From Anaerolineales bacterium (GTDB lineage: Bacteria; Chloroflexota; Anaerolineae; Anaerolineales; E44-bin32), in NCBI GenBank assembly GCA_016927115.1, contig JAFGNH010000078.1, positions 1 to 39,274 on the forward strand: 39,274 nucleotides of DNA, read 5' to 3'. A program made the position numbers and the translations under genes. Each line of letters begins with the position of its first letter. Within the stretch, counting starts at the first letter, position 1. Shown piece after piece: positions 14,805-23,867 of the stretch. The notes under the pieces were generated by a model, which was given only the letters and a program-made list of their open reading frames with translations, did not search any database and was not told where the DNA came from.

Positions 14805-16334
14805 CTATCCCGGATTTGCCAGGAGAGTGGGGTTGTGCAGGATCTGAGATCCCGCAAGGAGGCCGTTGATTCCAGCCGGATAGAACTCCAATTCCGGTCC
14901 TTGTCCATCCTGCCAGGCCTGCAATATGGGATCGATCCAGCTCCAGGCCAGTTCGATTTCGTCAGCGCGCATAAACAATGAAGCGTCGCCGAGGAGTGCA
15001 TCCAGCAGCAGTCTTTCATAGGCATCGGGCAGGATTGCACCGAATGCGGGCTCATAATGGAAATCCAGATTCACCGGACGCGTTTCTAATCCGCCCCCAG
15101 GAACTTTGGTAAGGAACTGGATATGGATCCCCTCATCAGGCTGGATGGAGAGAGTCAGTATGTTTGGTGAAAGGCATTCCTGCAGTTGGGGAGAGAAGAG
15201 AAAATGAGGTGGGCACTTGAATTGGATACGGATTTCTGTGCTCTTCTGTCCCATTCGTTTACCTGAACTCAGGTAGAATGGAACACTCTTCCATCGCCAA
15301 TTATCGATCAATACTTTAATTTCACCGAAAGTTTCCGTTTGTGAATCCGCAGGAACACCCTGCTCCCCGCGATAAGCCGGAACTTCTTTGCCGTTGATGA
15401 TACCGGATGTGTACTGCCCGCGGACTGTCTGCTCCCTGGCCTGGGAGCCCAGGATTGGTCGCAGTGTGCGTAAGACTTTTACCTTTTCATCTCGCAGTGC
15501 ATCTGCTTCAAATGCTATTGGAGGCTCCATGGCAATGAAAGTCAGCAGCTGCAGCAAATGGTTCTGGAACATATCCCGGAGAATGCCGGATTTATCATAA
15601 TAGGACCCGCGTGTACCGACTCCCAGCGTTTCGGAAACGGATATCTCGACTTTGTCGATATAGTTGCGATTCCATACCGGCTCAAATATGGCATTGGCAA
15701 AACGAAATATGAGTATGTTCTGGACTGTATCTTTTCCCAGATAGTGATCGATGCGATAGATCTGATTCTCAAAAAAGGATCTTTGAATTGCGCTGGTCAG
15801 GGCGACAGCGGTTTTCAGATTCGACCCATATGGTTTTTCGATAATGACTCGGCGCCAACCTTCTTCTTCACCCGTCATACCTGTCTCACCGAGGATGTCG
15901 GTCACGGTCTGGTAGAAACGGGGGTCCAGTGAAAGGTAATAGAGCCGGTTATCCGGTTTCCTCTTCTGTTGTGAAAGGGAGGAATCCAGACTGAGGTAGT
16001 CATCCCGGGATGTTACATCCCCGGAACGGTAGCTGATATGGTTTGAAAACTGATCCCAGGTTTTGGCGTCATAAGTGTGCGCGTAAAACTCCGTAAACGA
16101 GGCTTTTAACTTCTCTCTGAATTCCTGATCGCTGAATGGAGTTCTGGAAATGCCAATAATCTGACTATCTGGATGAAGCTGTTTTTTCCGATAGAGATCG
16201 AATAAAGAAGGAATAAGTTTTCTTCTTGTGAGGTCCCCTGAAGCTCCAAAGATTATGATGGTGGCAGGGTGCTGCATCACTTGGTTTTCGTTGCCGGGAT
16301 TCTGGCCTGGTTCCGGAACTGCGAAGTGAACCAT
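14805..16334 (-). CDS. zwf: Glucose-6-phosphate 1-dehydrogenase
   Basis: Oxidises glucose 6-phosphate to the lactone with NADP or NAD, the entry to the oxidative pentose-phosphate path. About 509 aa, normal length. The dinucleotide fold starts IIIFGASGDLTRRKL; the active-site block is RIDHYLGKDTVQN, with Asp where Glu is more common; EKPYGSNLKTA precedes it. The frame opens at 16379, but GGAGAG six bases ahead of ATG 16334 decides the start; 34 residues then precede the fold. It heads the zwf-pgl-glk operon. No gnd or edd is seen, so the fate of 6-phosphogluconate is not set here. Confidence 0.96.
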   Translation of the reverse strand: MVHFAVPEPGQNPGNENQVMQHPATIIIFGASGDLTRRKLIPSLFDLYRKKQLHPDSQIIGISRTPFSDQEFREKLKASFTEFYAHTYDAKTWDQFSNHISYRSGDVTSRDDYLSLDSSLSQQKRKPDNRLYYLSLDPRFYQTVTDILGETGMTGEEEGWRRVIIEKPYGSNLKTAVALTSAIQRSFFENQIYRIDHYLGKDTVQNILIFRFANAIFEPVWNRNYIDKVEISVSETLGVGTRGSYYDKSGILRDMFQNHLLQLLTFIAMEPPIAFEADALRDEKVKVLRTLRPILGSQAREQTVRGQYTSGIINGKEVPAYRGEQGVPADSQTETFGEIKVLIDNWRWKSVPFYLSSGKRMGQKSTEIRIQFKCPPHFLFSPQLQECLSPNILTLSIQPDEGIHIQFLTKVPGGGLETRPVNLDFHYEPAFGAILPDAYERLLLDALLGDASLFMRADEIELAWSWIDPILQAWQDGQGPELEFYPAGINGLLAGSQILHNPTLLANPG

Positions 16335-16706
16335 AGTTACTCTCCACTTTCCAGCGGGGTGCTGTCTATTAATACACATGAGTTTTTCTTCGTTTATCCA
16401 TATTATGGCTTATCCGGTTTATAGGCGCAAAGGTTTGGAGATTGACTTATGTGGAAATTGGACTTCATTCTATACCGCGCCAACGGCGGATAGCTCCGAC
16501 CGCTTTATCTTGACCATGGTGTAAAGCTGGCCGGTTAACGCTTCGCATAAGTAGTTTTATGGTGAAATTAAGTCATTCTGCCAATCTGCAGCACTAACGC
16601 AGATTGGCATTGTACTGTTGGCAGGGAGAGTTTTGACAAATCCGGCACTGTCTCTGCCGGAGCCGGAATCTGGTTTTTCCATGCTAATTCGGAACCGTTT
16701 TCATGT
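16335..16706. other. Divergent intergenic region between zwf and the HEAT-like gene
   Basis: No gene. The main structure is a 10-bp inverted repeat at 16580-16608. A second smaller one pairs CCGGCA with TGCCGG around 16644-16662. I could not assign a convincing zwf promoter. Confidence 0.5.
16580..16608. repeat. 10-bp perfect inverted repeat
   Basis: GCCAATCTGC (16580-16589) and GCAGATTGGC (16599-16608), spacer 9 nt. It lies between two divergent genes, about 100 bp upstream of the promoter at 16707, where a terminator would have no gene to serve. It may be an operator or part of a small RNA. Confidence 0.55.
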
Positions 16707-16735
16707 TTGACGAAGCAACGAGCGCAATCTATACT
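16707..16735 (+). promoter_or_regulatory. Sigma-70-type promoter for the HEAT-like gene
   Basis: TTGACG (16707-16712), 17-nt spacer, TATACT (16730-16735). The start would be near 16742, giving a leader of roughly 50 nt with AGGAG before ATG 16791. Confidence 0.65.
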
Positions 16736-16790
16736 GGATCAGGGGAAAAAATCAGGCTGAAATGCTGAGAACCTGAACCAGGAGATGACG

Positions 16791-17744
16791 ATGCTCGGAC
16801 CAATTGTTACCCAGCTGCAGCGTATTCTGGAGCGAAAGGCTTCAAAAGTTCAAAGAGCGTTTCTGGAGATGAGTCAGGAGTTGGAGACTCTCAGTAAAAA
16901 CACGATAAACCTCACCGGAGAAGAGCACCAGGCTACCATTGCCCGGCAGAACACGATTCGGGATCAGCAGCAGGGTATTGCTGAGGAAATCAACCGCTGG
17001 CGTGAATACGGCCGGTTAGCGATACAGCAGGGAACCGAAGAACGGATGCGCAGTTATATTCAGGAGATTCAGGAGAAGGGGGATGATGAGCTTATAAAAG
17101 AACTTGAAGACCTGATTTTTCAGCTTGATCACCCTGAAGAAATCCTGAAACGGCTTGAAGAGGCCAATCAGAGAAGGGACAGCGGAACACCGGTAGGGCG
17201 TCTGATCGAACGTGCAAGCACTGTCTATGACATGCGCAGTGAGAACAACAGCGCTCGCAAGGAAGCTGCGTTTGAATTTGCCAATCGGCAGGGGGTTATT
17301 CAGGATGAAGATATCCTGGCAGAACTGGAAAGCTATATTGACGATGAAGATCCCTATATACAGGAAACTGCACAACTTACCGTGATACAGATCTATCGCC
17401 TGAAAGCATTACAGCTGGCTGATATCCGTGAATCCCATAAAGCTGTAAAACGGCTTACCGAGATATCCAACCCAGCAGTTGTTCCAGCTCTGGTAGAAAT
17501 TATGGAAAAACCACGCAAGGGATACCTCGAAAGAGATGGCGCAGTTGTTGAGGTGGACAATGTACGCTCACGTCAGATTGCACTGCTGCGATTGGTTGAA
17601 TGGCATACAGCGGAAGCACAAAGAGCAATCTACATGCGCCGGTTTGATCAGAACAAAGACATTGTAAGTTTTGTTGAAAAGGCACTTGAAATGTTTCCGG
17701 AAGAATGGGATGGGACGTTACCCAAATCAGAAGGTTCGGATTGA
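16791..17744 (+). CDS. Coiled-coil/HEAT-like protein, unknown function
   Basis: About 317 aa, soluble, rich in Glu, Gln, Arg and Leu. Residues 1 to about 130 are strongly helical and look like coiled coil, with heptad-like runs such as IARQNTIRDQQQGIAEEI. From about 140 to 300 there are helical repeats reminiscent of HEAT/armadillo units, for example AAFEFANRQGVIQDEDILAELESYI and a unit around NPAVVPALVEIME. No catalytic motif is seen. ATG 16785 is in frame but abuts the ribosome site; ATG 16791 is 6 nt from AGGAG. It has its own promoter and is followed by the valS T-box promoter right at its stop. Probably a scaffold protein; I do not recognise it. Confidence 0.6.
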   Translation: MLGPIVTQLQRILERKASKVQRAFLEMSQELETLSKNTINLTGEEHQATIARQNTIRDQQQGIAEEINRWREYGRLAIQQGTEERMRSYIQEIQEKGDDELIKELEDLIFQLDHPEEILKRLEEANQRRDSGTPVGRLIERASTVYDMRSENNSARKEAAFEFANRQGVIQDEDILAELESYIDDEDPYIQETAQLTVIQIYRLKALQLADIRESHKAVKRLTEISNPAVVPALVEIMEKPRKGYLERDGAVVEVDNVRSRQIALLRLVEWHTAEAQRAIYMRRFDQNKDIVSFVEKALEMFPEEWDGTLPKSEGSD

Positions 17745-17770
17745 CGGACAGGTTCGGTTTTTGCTATAAT
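17741..17770 (+). promoter_or_regulatory. Promoter of the valS T-box transcript
   Basis: TTGACG (17741-17746) and TATAAT (17765-17770) with an 18-nt spacer and a TGC extended -10 element. The -35 box overlaps the stop codon of the gene upstream. Confidence 0.8.
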
Positions 17771-17785
17771 GACGCCACAATTTAA

Positions 17786-18052
17786 ATACTGGAATCCGGG
17801 AAGAGTAGGTTTCCCAGCGCTTACAGAGAAGGAACGGCCACAGGTTGAGAGCTTCCGAAGCAGCAGAATCCGAATGTCGCCCGGTATATTCGTCGAAGAA
17901 ACCTGTATTTCCAGAGGGAGTAGAACGACGCGGGGAGCCCGTTACAGCCTTTCCCGGGATAGCCGGGAGCTGAGTGTATCCGTATTTTTACGGATAAAGC
18001 GAGGTGGTACTGCGGAGGAAAATCCTTCGTCCTCGAGGACGAAGGTTTTTTT
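17786..18052 (+). ncRNA. T-box leader (valine tRNA-sensing riboswitch)
   Basis: Binds uncharged tRNA and lets transcription run into valS. Stem I closes with CTGGAA near 17789 and TTCCAG near 17907, and AGGTTTC with GAAACCT further in. AGAGA at 17825-17829 resembles the AG bulge. A candidate specifier is GTC (Val) at 17876-17878. Stem III is ATCCGTA (17978-17984) with TACGGAT (17989-17995). The T-box proper reads GGTGGTACTGCGG (18003-18015); its TGGT (18005-18008) would pair with an ACCA acceptor end, fitting tRNA-Val. The terminator is a 22-nt perfect palindrome at 18024-18045 followed by seven T. The specifier is my least certain element. Confidence 0.93.
18024..18052 (+). terminator. T-box intrinsic terminator
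   Basis: CCTTCGTCCTC (18024-18034) with GAGGACGAAGG (18035-18045), then TTTTTTT. Its 5' arm can instead pair with the T-box region to form the antiterminator. Confidence 0.9.
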
Positions 18053-18124
18053 GTTAAAATGACCTGTGATTTTCGTGTTTCGGTAATCTCACTATCTGAG
18101 AGAGAGTGGATTTGAGGTAAATCA

Positions 18125-20806
18125 ATGACAGAATTCATGCTATCAAAAACCTATGATTTTCAGGCTGTGGAAAAACGATTATATGAATGGTGGGAAGAAT
18201 CAGGTTTCTTCAAGCCTTCTGAGGAGCCTGATGGAGAACCATATGTGATATCCATGCCACCTCCCAACGTAACAGGTGAATTGCATCTGGGACATGCCAT
18301 GTTTGTTGCGCTGGAGGATATGATGATTCGATACCAGCGTATGAAGGGGAGGGATGCGCTCTGGGTTCCCGGAACGGATCATGCCGGTATCGCTACACAG
18401 CTTCAGGTGGAAAAACACCTGCTTAAAACAGAAAACCTGCGTCGTGATGACATCGGGAGGGAAGAGTTCCTGCGACGTACCTGGGAGTGGAAGAAGAAGC
18501 ACGGCGGGATGATCACCAACCAGCTGCGGCGCCTGGGTGCTTCCTGCGACTGGTCGCGTGAACGTTTTACGCTGGATGAAGGTCTATCCAGAGCAGTCCG
18601 GGAAGCTTTCTTCCAGTACTATAAACAAGGCTTGATCTACCGTGATTCCTACCTGATCAACTGGTCGCCGGGGTTGAAGACTGCTGTCAGTGACCTTGAA
18701 GTGGAATATACGGAAGAGCAGGGTACACTGTACTATTTCAACTACCCGCTGGCCGATTCCGATGAAAATATTCCGGTTGCGACAACCAGGCCGGAGACCA
18801 TCCTTGGCGACACTGCAGTAGCGGTGCATCCTGAGGATGACCAATACCGGCACCTGATCGGAAAATCCTGCCTGGTACCGATTCTGAATCGTGAGATTCC
18901 TGTCATTGCGGATGATTATGTGGACCGTGAGTTTGGAACGGGCGCCCTAAAAATCACACCTGGCCATGATCCACATGACTATGAAATCGGCGCCCGCCAT
19001 GAGTTGGCAGTGATCAATGTACTCAACGAGGATGCCTCCATGAATGAAGAGGCCGGACCGTATGTGGGACTGGACCGCTACGAGTGCCGTTCAAAGCTAT
19101 GGGCGGATATGGAGGCGGCTGGACTGACGATACGCAAAGAAGCCTATACCATGCAGGTGCCGCGCAGTCAGCGTGGTGGTGAAGTGATCGAGCCGATGGT
19201 TTCCACGCAGTGGTTTGTGCGCATGGAACCTCTGGCCAAACCGGCATTGGAAGCAGTCCGCTCCGGGAAGATCAAGATTATCCCTGAGCGGTTCACCAAG
19301 GTTTACTATAACTGGCTTGAAAATATCCGCGATTGGTGCATTTCCCGCCAGCTGTGGTGGGGACACCGTATCCCGGCATGGTATTGTATCGACTGCGATC
19401 ATATTACCGTGGCTATAGAGGACCCTGACCGCTGCGAATCATGCGGCTCCACAAATATTGAACAGGATCCGGATGTGCTTGATACCTGGTTCTCTTCAGG
19501 GCTGTGGCCATTTTCAACACTTGGCTGGCCTGAAAAAACGGAGGATCTGGCTCGTTTCTATCCCACCACAATGATGGAGACCGGCTACGACATCCTGTTC
19601 TTCTGGGTTGCGCGAATGATTATCTCCGGGTTGGCTTTTACAGGAGAGGTTCCGTTCACCGAGGTGTATCTGCATGGCCTGGTGCGTGATGAGCAAGGCC
19701 GGAAAATGAGCAAGACACTTGGTAACGTGATCGATCCTCTTGAGGTCATGGATACCTTTGGTACCGATGCACTTCGCTTCACTTTATTGACCGGATCAAC
19801 ACCTGGGCAGGATTTGAATCTGAGTTTGAAACGGGTGGAAGCAAATCGTAATTTCGCTAATAAGTTGTGGAACGCCGGGCGCCTGATCCTGCATTCCATC
19901 CAGAACGCTCCAGCTGTTTCCAATCAGGAGCTTTCATATACACTTGCGGACCGCTGGATTCTGACACGGCACAACCAGCTGAAAAAGGACGTTGAACGAT
20001 TGTTTAACTCCTACCAGTACGGGGAAGCAGGTCGCCAGATTTATGATTTCTTATGGAGTGAATTTGCGGATTGGTATCTGGAAATTTCCAAGCTCCAGAT
20101 GGCTGAGGGAGGTGAGAGGGCATGGCGGACAGCTTCCACAATGATGAAAGTGTTCGATGAGTGCCTGCGTATGCTGCATCCGTTTACGCCGTATGTTACT
20201 GAGGAGCTTTGGGGCCACCTGAAGAATGCCTGTCAGGCGCAGCCAGCAGCTTATTTGCCTGACGGAGGGTGGGGAAAAGCTTTGATGATTGCCAGTTGGC
20301 CGGAGTTTGATGAGGATTTTGAGGATGCTGATTCGTTTGAACTTGTGAAGGATCTGGTGCGATCGATCCGTAATATCAGGGCCGAAAAGAATGTTCCAGC
20401 AAAACGACAAATCCCCGTATTCATCCAGGCGGGAGACAGACAGGAACTGCTGCAGAGCCAGGCTGATGTTCTTTCAACACTGGCACGGTTGGACCCCGAG
20501 CAGCTAACGATAGTGGATCAATTGAAAGGTGTGCCGGAGAATGCGGTTCCTCTGGTTGTGGGAACTGTTGAGGCATATCTGCCTTTGACAGGAATGCTGG
20601 ATTATGAGCAGGAGCGCGAGCGGCTCTCTGATGAATTATCCTCAAATGAGGAGCAGGTCCGGCGCCTGGAAAAACTGCTGGCAGGGCCATTTGCAGATAA
20701 AGCTCCGGCTGAGGTTGTCGCCCGGGAGCAGGAACGGCTGCAGGAGTTCCAGGAAACAGCTGAGCGGCTGAGAGCGCAGCTCATTGGATTGGGTGACAGC
20801 CAGTAA
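18125..20806 (+). CDS. valS: Valyl-tRNA synthetase
   Basis: Class I synthetase charging tRNA-Val, cytosolic, 893 aa, full length. HLGH (54-57) in PPPNVTGELHLGHAMF and KMSK (527-530) frame the Rossmann core; TTRPETILGDTAVAVHP and GTGALKITPGHDPHDYE belong to the editing domain. A CIDC...CESC set in the 420s-440s probably binds zinc. DRWILTRHNQL starts the anticodon domain, and the last 65 residues are the typical ValS coiled-coil arm. GAGG lies before the ATG. Expression should follow valine-tRNA charging through the T-box just upstream. A terminator follows directly. Confidence 0.98.
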   Translation: MTEFMLSKTYDFQAVEKRLYEWWEESGFFKPSEEPDGEPYVISMPPPNVTGELHLGHAMFVALEDMMIRYQRMKGRDALWVPGTDHAGIATQLQVEKHLLKTENLRRDDIGREEFLRRTWEWKKKHGGMITNQLRRLGASCDWSRERFTLDEGLSRAVREAFFQYYKQGLIYRDSYLINWSPGLKTAVSDLEVEYTEEQGTLYYFNYPLADSDENIPVATTRPETILGDTAVAVHPEDDQYRHLIGKSCLVPILNREIPVIADDYVDREFGTGALKITPGHDPHDYEIGARHELAVINVLNEDASMNEEAGPYVGLDRYECRSKLWADMEAAGLTIRKEAYTMQVPRSQRGGEVIEPMVSTQWFVRMEPLAKPALEAVRSGKIKIIPERFTKVYYNWLENIRDWCISRQLWWGHRIPAWYCIDCDHITVAIEDPDRCESCGSTNIEQDPDVLDTWFSSGLWPFSTLGWPEKTEDLARFYPTTMMETGYDILFFWVARMIISGLAFTGEVPFTEVYLHGLVRDEQGRKMSKTLGNVIDPLEVMDTFGTDALRFTLLTGSTPGQDLNLSLKRVEANRNFANKLWNAGRLILHSIQNAPAVSNQELSYTLADRWILTRHNQLKKDVERLFNSYQYGEAGRQIYDFLWSEFADWYLEISKLQMAEGGERAWRTASTMMKVFDECLRMLHPFTPYVTEELWGHLKNACQAQPAAYLPDGGWGKALMIASWPEFDEDFEDADSFELVKDLVRSIRNIRAEKNVPAKRQIPVFIQAGDRQELLQSQADVLSTLARLDPEQLTIVDQLKGVPENAVPLVVGTVEAYLPLTGMLDYEQERERLSDELSSNEEQVRRLEKLLAGPFADKAPAEVVAREQERLQEFQETAERLRAQLIGLGDSQ

Positions 20807-20815
20807 AAACTGAAA

Positions 20816-20852
20816 ACAGGCAGGCGGTCTATATCTCGCCTGCCTGTTTTTG
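20816..20852 (+). terminator. Intrinsic terminator of valS
   Basis: ACAGGCAGGCG (20816-20826) pairs with CGCCTGCCTGT (20837-20847), 10-nt loop, then TTTTG. A run of four A precedes the stem. Confidence 0.88.
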
Positions 20853-21034
20853 CGCTGTACAGCCGGTTTGCATGTGCGATGCTTTTTTTTGAATCCATCT
20901 ATTTAGGGATATCTGTTAAGTAGATAAAGGAGCCGTTGTCCAATCAGCCCCACGTGTCTGATCGCCTGGGATGATAGAAAAAACCGTGAAAATCGCCCGG
21001 AGTGTTATGATATACTCTCTCCTCTAGAGGACAT

Positions 21035-22516
21035 ATGAGAAAATCGACACCTGATATTTTGCGCTGGATTTCGGTAGCATTTCTGATAGCCGCTGTGGTG
21101 ACCATTTTTTATGAGCTGGTCAGCTACAGCCGCAGCAGGGCGGTGAACCCTGAGACGATGACGGTGGCGGGTGTGCCGGTGGGGGGATTAACCAGAGAAG
21201 AAACCACCGAACGGCTTGTGCAGGTATATGGAACCGACCTGGAGCTTTACTATGGTGAGGAGCGTATTCTGTTGAATCCTGCTGCAGTGGGTTTCAGCCT
21301 GGATACCGAGGTTATGATTGCCGCTGCAGAAGAACAGCGATCTGAGGCTGCTTTCTGGCAGGGTTTCTGGGATTTCCTCTGGAATCGCCCCGCCGAAGAA
21401 GTCTCGATCCCGCTGCGTTCGGAATTTTCCGCGAGTCAGTTGGAAACGTTCCTGCAGGATATTGCAGTACGCTATGATATTCCACCTTTACCACCTGAAC
21501 CAATTCCGGGGAGTCCGACTTTTGGCCCCGGAACTCCGGGCAAGGTATTGGATATTGAGCGTTCAATCGATCTCATTGCAGAGTCGCTGAATGATTCTGA
21601 AAAGCGTTCAGTGGTACTGGTGCTGGATCAAGAGACACCCCTTCGGGCTACGATGCAAACACTTGAGATTCTGATCAAACAGAACCTTGATGTTGAGGAT
21701 TTCGATGGGCTTGCATCAATCTACATTCGGGATCTGTGGACAGGTGAAGAGCTTCATTTTTCGTATTATCAGAATGAGGATATTCCGGTCGAACCCGATA
21801 TTGCCTTTACAGCAGCTTCCACTAACAAGATCAGCATCATGCTCTCCTATTATCGCTATTTTGATTTGCCCTTTGATGCGGAAGCCGAACGTTGGGTGCG
21901 GGAGATGATCACAGAATCCGGCAACGATCCTGCCGACTGGTTGATGGATCGTATGACAGACCTGGGTGAACTGCCGGGCCCGTTGATGGTTACCCGGACG
22001 GTCAACGAAGACCTTGGATTATCCAATACGTTCATCGTGGGGTTCTATCGCACTTCACCAATCCTTCGGATTATGGAGACACCTGGAAACCAGCGGCCGG
22101 ATATATTTACCAGACCGGATCCTTATAACCAGACCAGTGCAGGTGAAATTGGACTGCTCCTTTCCGATATTTATGCCTGCGCGAATAATGGGGGTTCGCT
22201 TCTTGCTGCCTTCCCGGGAGAGATCACATCTCAGGAGTGCCAGCAGATGCTGGATATCATGAGTGAAAATTATCTGGGTTCTCTGATTCAGGGTGGTGTT
22301 CCCGATGGCACCCGTGTAGCCCACAAGCATGGTTGGACACAGTCCCCTCTGGATATGGTCAGCGATGCAGGAATTGTCTTTAGTCCCGGCGGCGATTATG
22401 TACTTTCGATATTTTTGTGGAATGACCCCGAAATGATCTGGACGCCGACATCACGTATTGTGGCCAATCTGAGCAAGGCAGTTTACAACTATTATAATTC
22501 CCCCGTTGAGGAATAA
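21035..22516 (+). CDS. Membrane-anchored serine hydrolase (class A beta-lactamase fold)
   Basis: 493 aa. One N-terminal membrane anchor (about 10-33), then a segment around VAGVPVGGLTREETTERL that matches the start of peptidoglycan-binding 4/VanW-linked domains, a proline-rich joint (about 148-170), and from about 225 a penicillin-binding/beta-lactamase fold. The three active-site motifs are seen: SxxK as Ser262-T-N-Lys265, SxN as Ser295-Gly-Asn297, and KTG replaced by Lys431-His-Gly433. It lies outside the membrane, so a role in wall turnover or as a beta-lactamase is likely; the first fits the binding domain better. I see no omega-loop Glu of true class A lactamases that I can place with certainty. 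Confidence 0.8.
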   Translation: MRKSTPDILRWISVAFLIAAVVTIFYELVSYSRSRAVNPETMTVAGVPVGGLTREETTERLVQVYGTDLELYYGEERILLNPAAVGFSLDTEVMIAAAEEQRSEAAFWQGFWDFLWNRPAEEVSIPLRSEFSASQLETFLQDIAVRYDIPPLPPEPIPGSPTFGPGTPGKVLDIERSIDLIAESLNDSEKRSVVLVLDQETPLRATMQTLEILIKQNLDVEDFDGLASIYIRDLWTGEELHFSYYQNEDIPVEPDIAFTAASTNKISIMLSYYRYFDLPFDAEAERWVREMITESGNDPADWLMDRMTDLGELPGPLMVTRTVNEDLGLSNTFIVGFYRTSPILRIMETPGNQRPDIFTRPDPYNQTSAGEIGLLLSDIYACANNGGSLLAAFPGEITSQECQQMLDIMSENYLGSLIQGGVPDGTRVAHKHGWTQSPLDMVSDAGIVFSPGGDYVLSIFLWNDPEMIWTPTSRIVANLSKAVYNYYNSPVEE

Positions 22517-22863
22517 TCTGTATATGTTAACTTGTCCCGGGCTGAATGAATCCTTCGCATTCCTTGGCTGGTGAATTGTCCAAATATGTATTATGCAAAC
22601 AGCATTCGTTGTTGCAGGAGCTTTACGGGGCAACTTCAAAATAGAAACGCTTGTGAGTTGTTTGCTGGTGAAGGCCCTGCTCGGCAGGAATCCATTTCCG
22701 ATCGGCCAACTGAAGACTGCTCCGATCGCTCCTGTCGTTACGACAGATGGGGGTGAGACTATTTCATCACATACTATACCCCCCCGGTTTTCTTCAGGAA
22801 GAAAATCCCCCTTCGTTTTGTAACGAGACTCAGTGGAGAATACAGTTTAAAGATGGACGATAA
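22517..22863. other. Intergenic region, no gene called
   Basis: 347 bp between convergent genes. A small open frame at 22593-22823 lacks a ribosome site and family resemblance. A weak inverted repeat TTTTCTTC (22788-22795) with GAAGAAAA (22798-22805) is the only structure noted. Confidence 0.5.
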
Positions 22864-23574
22864 TCAGGTCAACCTGCTGACAACTTCTATCCCATTCAGG
22901 TTCATGTGGTACAGGAAAATGGCATGAAGCAGGTCGGCGTCGTGGGGCAAGGCACCTGCTTCCAGGGCTGTTTCCACAGGCATGTCATAGGTGTCCACTG
23001 CGTTGGCCGGGACTACAACACGCCGCTGGGTCTGGTTTGCATTCGCTTCGAGCTTCAAATGCATCGCAAGCTGATAGGTACATAGGTCGGTGCAATCTCC
23101 AACAACGATGAATGTTTCCATTTCCGGGTGTTCTCGAAGCCAACGTGGCAAGCCTGTGTTTAGCCCGGATTGAATCGAGTTCTTTTCAAAGACAGGCAGA
23201 TCCTCATAAAAAGGCAATGCCTGAATCTGTGCGACAGATTCTGCCTCTTCGGTACCCCGGATGCAGTGTGGTGGGAACTGCCCGAATTCGACCGCATCTG
23301 GCTCGTGTGCATCCTGGATCAGCAGAAGGTTGTGTTCGCCATGATCCCAACACCTTTGTAAAATATCTACAACAGGCTCGACAATCCTGTTAACACGCGG
23401 GCTGGCAAGTGGACCGGTGACACAGAATCCTTTTATCACATCGACAGAGAGTACAGCAGTGGTTCCGGGTGAAGTGATTACTGATTCCAGCGGTAGTTCA
23501 GGAAGCTCCGCCAACCAGCAATGGAGGTAGTTCAGAAATGGGAGGCTGTTTTTAATCCAGTTAATTTCTTGCAT
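22864..23574 (-). CDS. Isochorismatase-family cysteine hydrolase, nicotinamidase-like
   Basis: About 236 aa. The catalytic triad of the family is seen: Asp in VLSVDVIKGFC, Lys in VFEKNSIQSG, and Cys in GDCTDLCTYQLAMHL. DAHEPDAVEFGQFPPHC resembles the DxHxxxxxxFxxxPxHC stretch of nicotinamidases, where Asp and His bind zinc, so nicotinamide deamidation in NAD salvage is a fair guess. Other amide or isochorismate substrates cannot be excluded. TTG 23589 is in frame, but ATG 23574 is preferred although its ribosome site is weak. A 12-bp interrupted palindrome lies 37 bp upstream. Confidence 0.82.
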   Translation of the reverse strand: MQEINWIKNSLPFLNYLHCWLAELPELPLESVITSPGTTAVLSVDVIKGFCVTGPLASPRVNRIVEPVVDILQRCWDHGEHNLLLIQDAHEPDAVEFGQFPPHCIRGTEEAESVAQIQALPFYEDLPVFEKNSIQSGLNTGLPRWLREHPEMETFIVVGDCTDLCTYQLAMHLKLEANANQTQRRVVVPANAVDTYDMPVETALEAGALPHDADLLHAIFLYHMNLNGIEVVSRLT

Positions 23575-23610
23575 TGTCAGTCCATTCAAAATATCTGTTA
23601 AAATTTTCGT

Positions 23611-23638
23611 TATCGGCAGGAATCATTCCTGCTCGATA
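23611..23638. repeat. Interrupted palindrome upstream of the isochorismatase-like gene
   Basis: TATCG-GCAGGAA (23611-23622), TCA, TTCCTGC-T-CGATA (23626-23638): twelve pairs with one bulged base. It may be an operator or a leader hairpin. Confidence 0.5.
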
Positions 23639-23867
23639 GGGTTTCCCACGCTAATTGTACCTGCTCAGGGAGGTTTTTGGAGGATATTTTCTCGATACCC
23701 CGGTAAATATTTAGTTTCACACTACTGCTTTTTCCGGTATCTGTTCTGACCAGTGTTTATCCCGGCTATTCTTATTGCTCTGCGCTGAGCGTTTTTTCCT
23801 GTGAACCGTGTAGATTGATTTGAATTCCTGAACGAGCTGGTGTTCTCTCATGTAAAAGCTCCAGAAC

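Noticed and set aside
22593..22823. 76-codon frame after the serine hydrolase
   Set aside because: No ribosome site, odd composition and no recognisable family.
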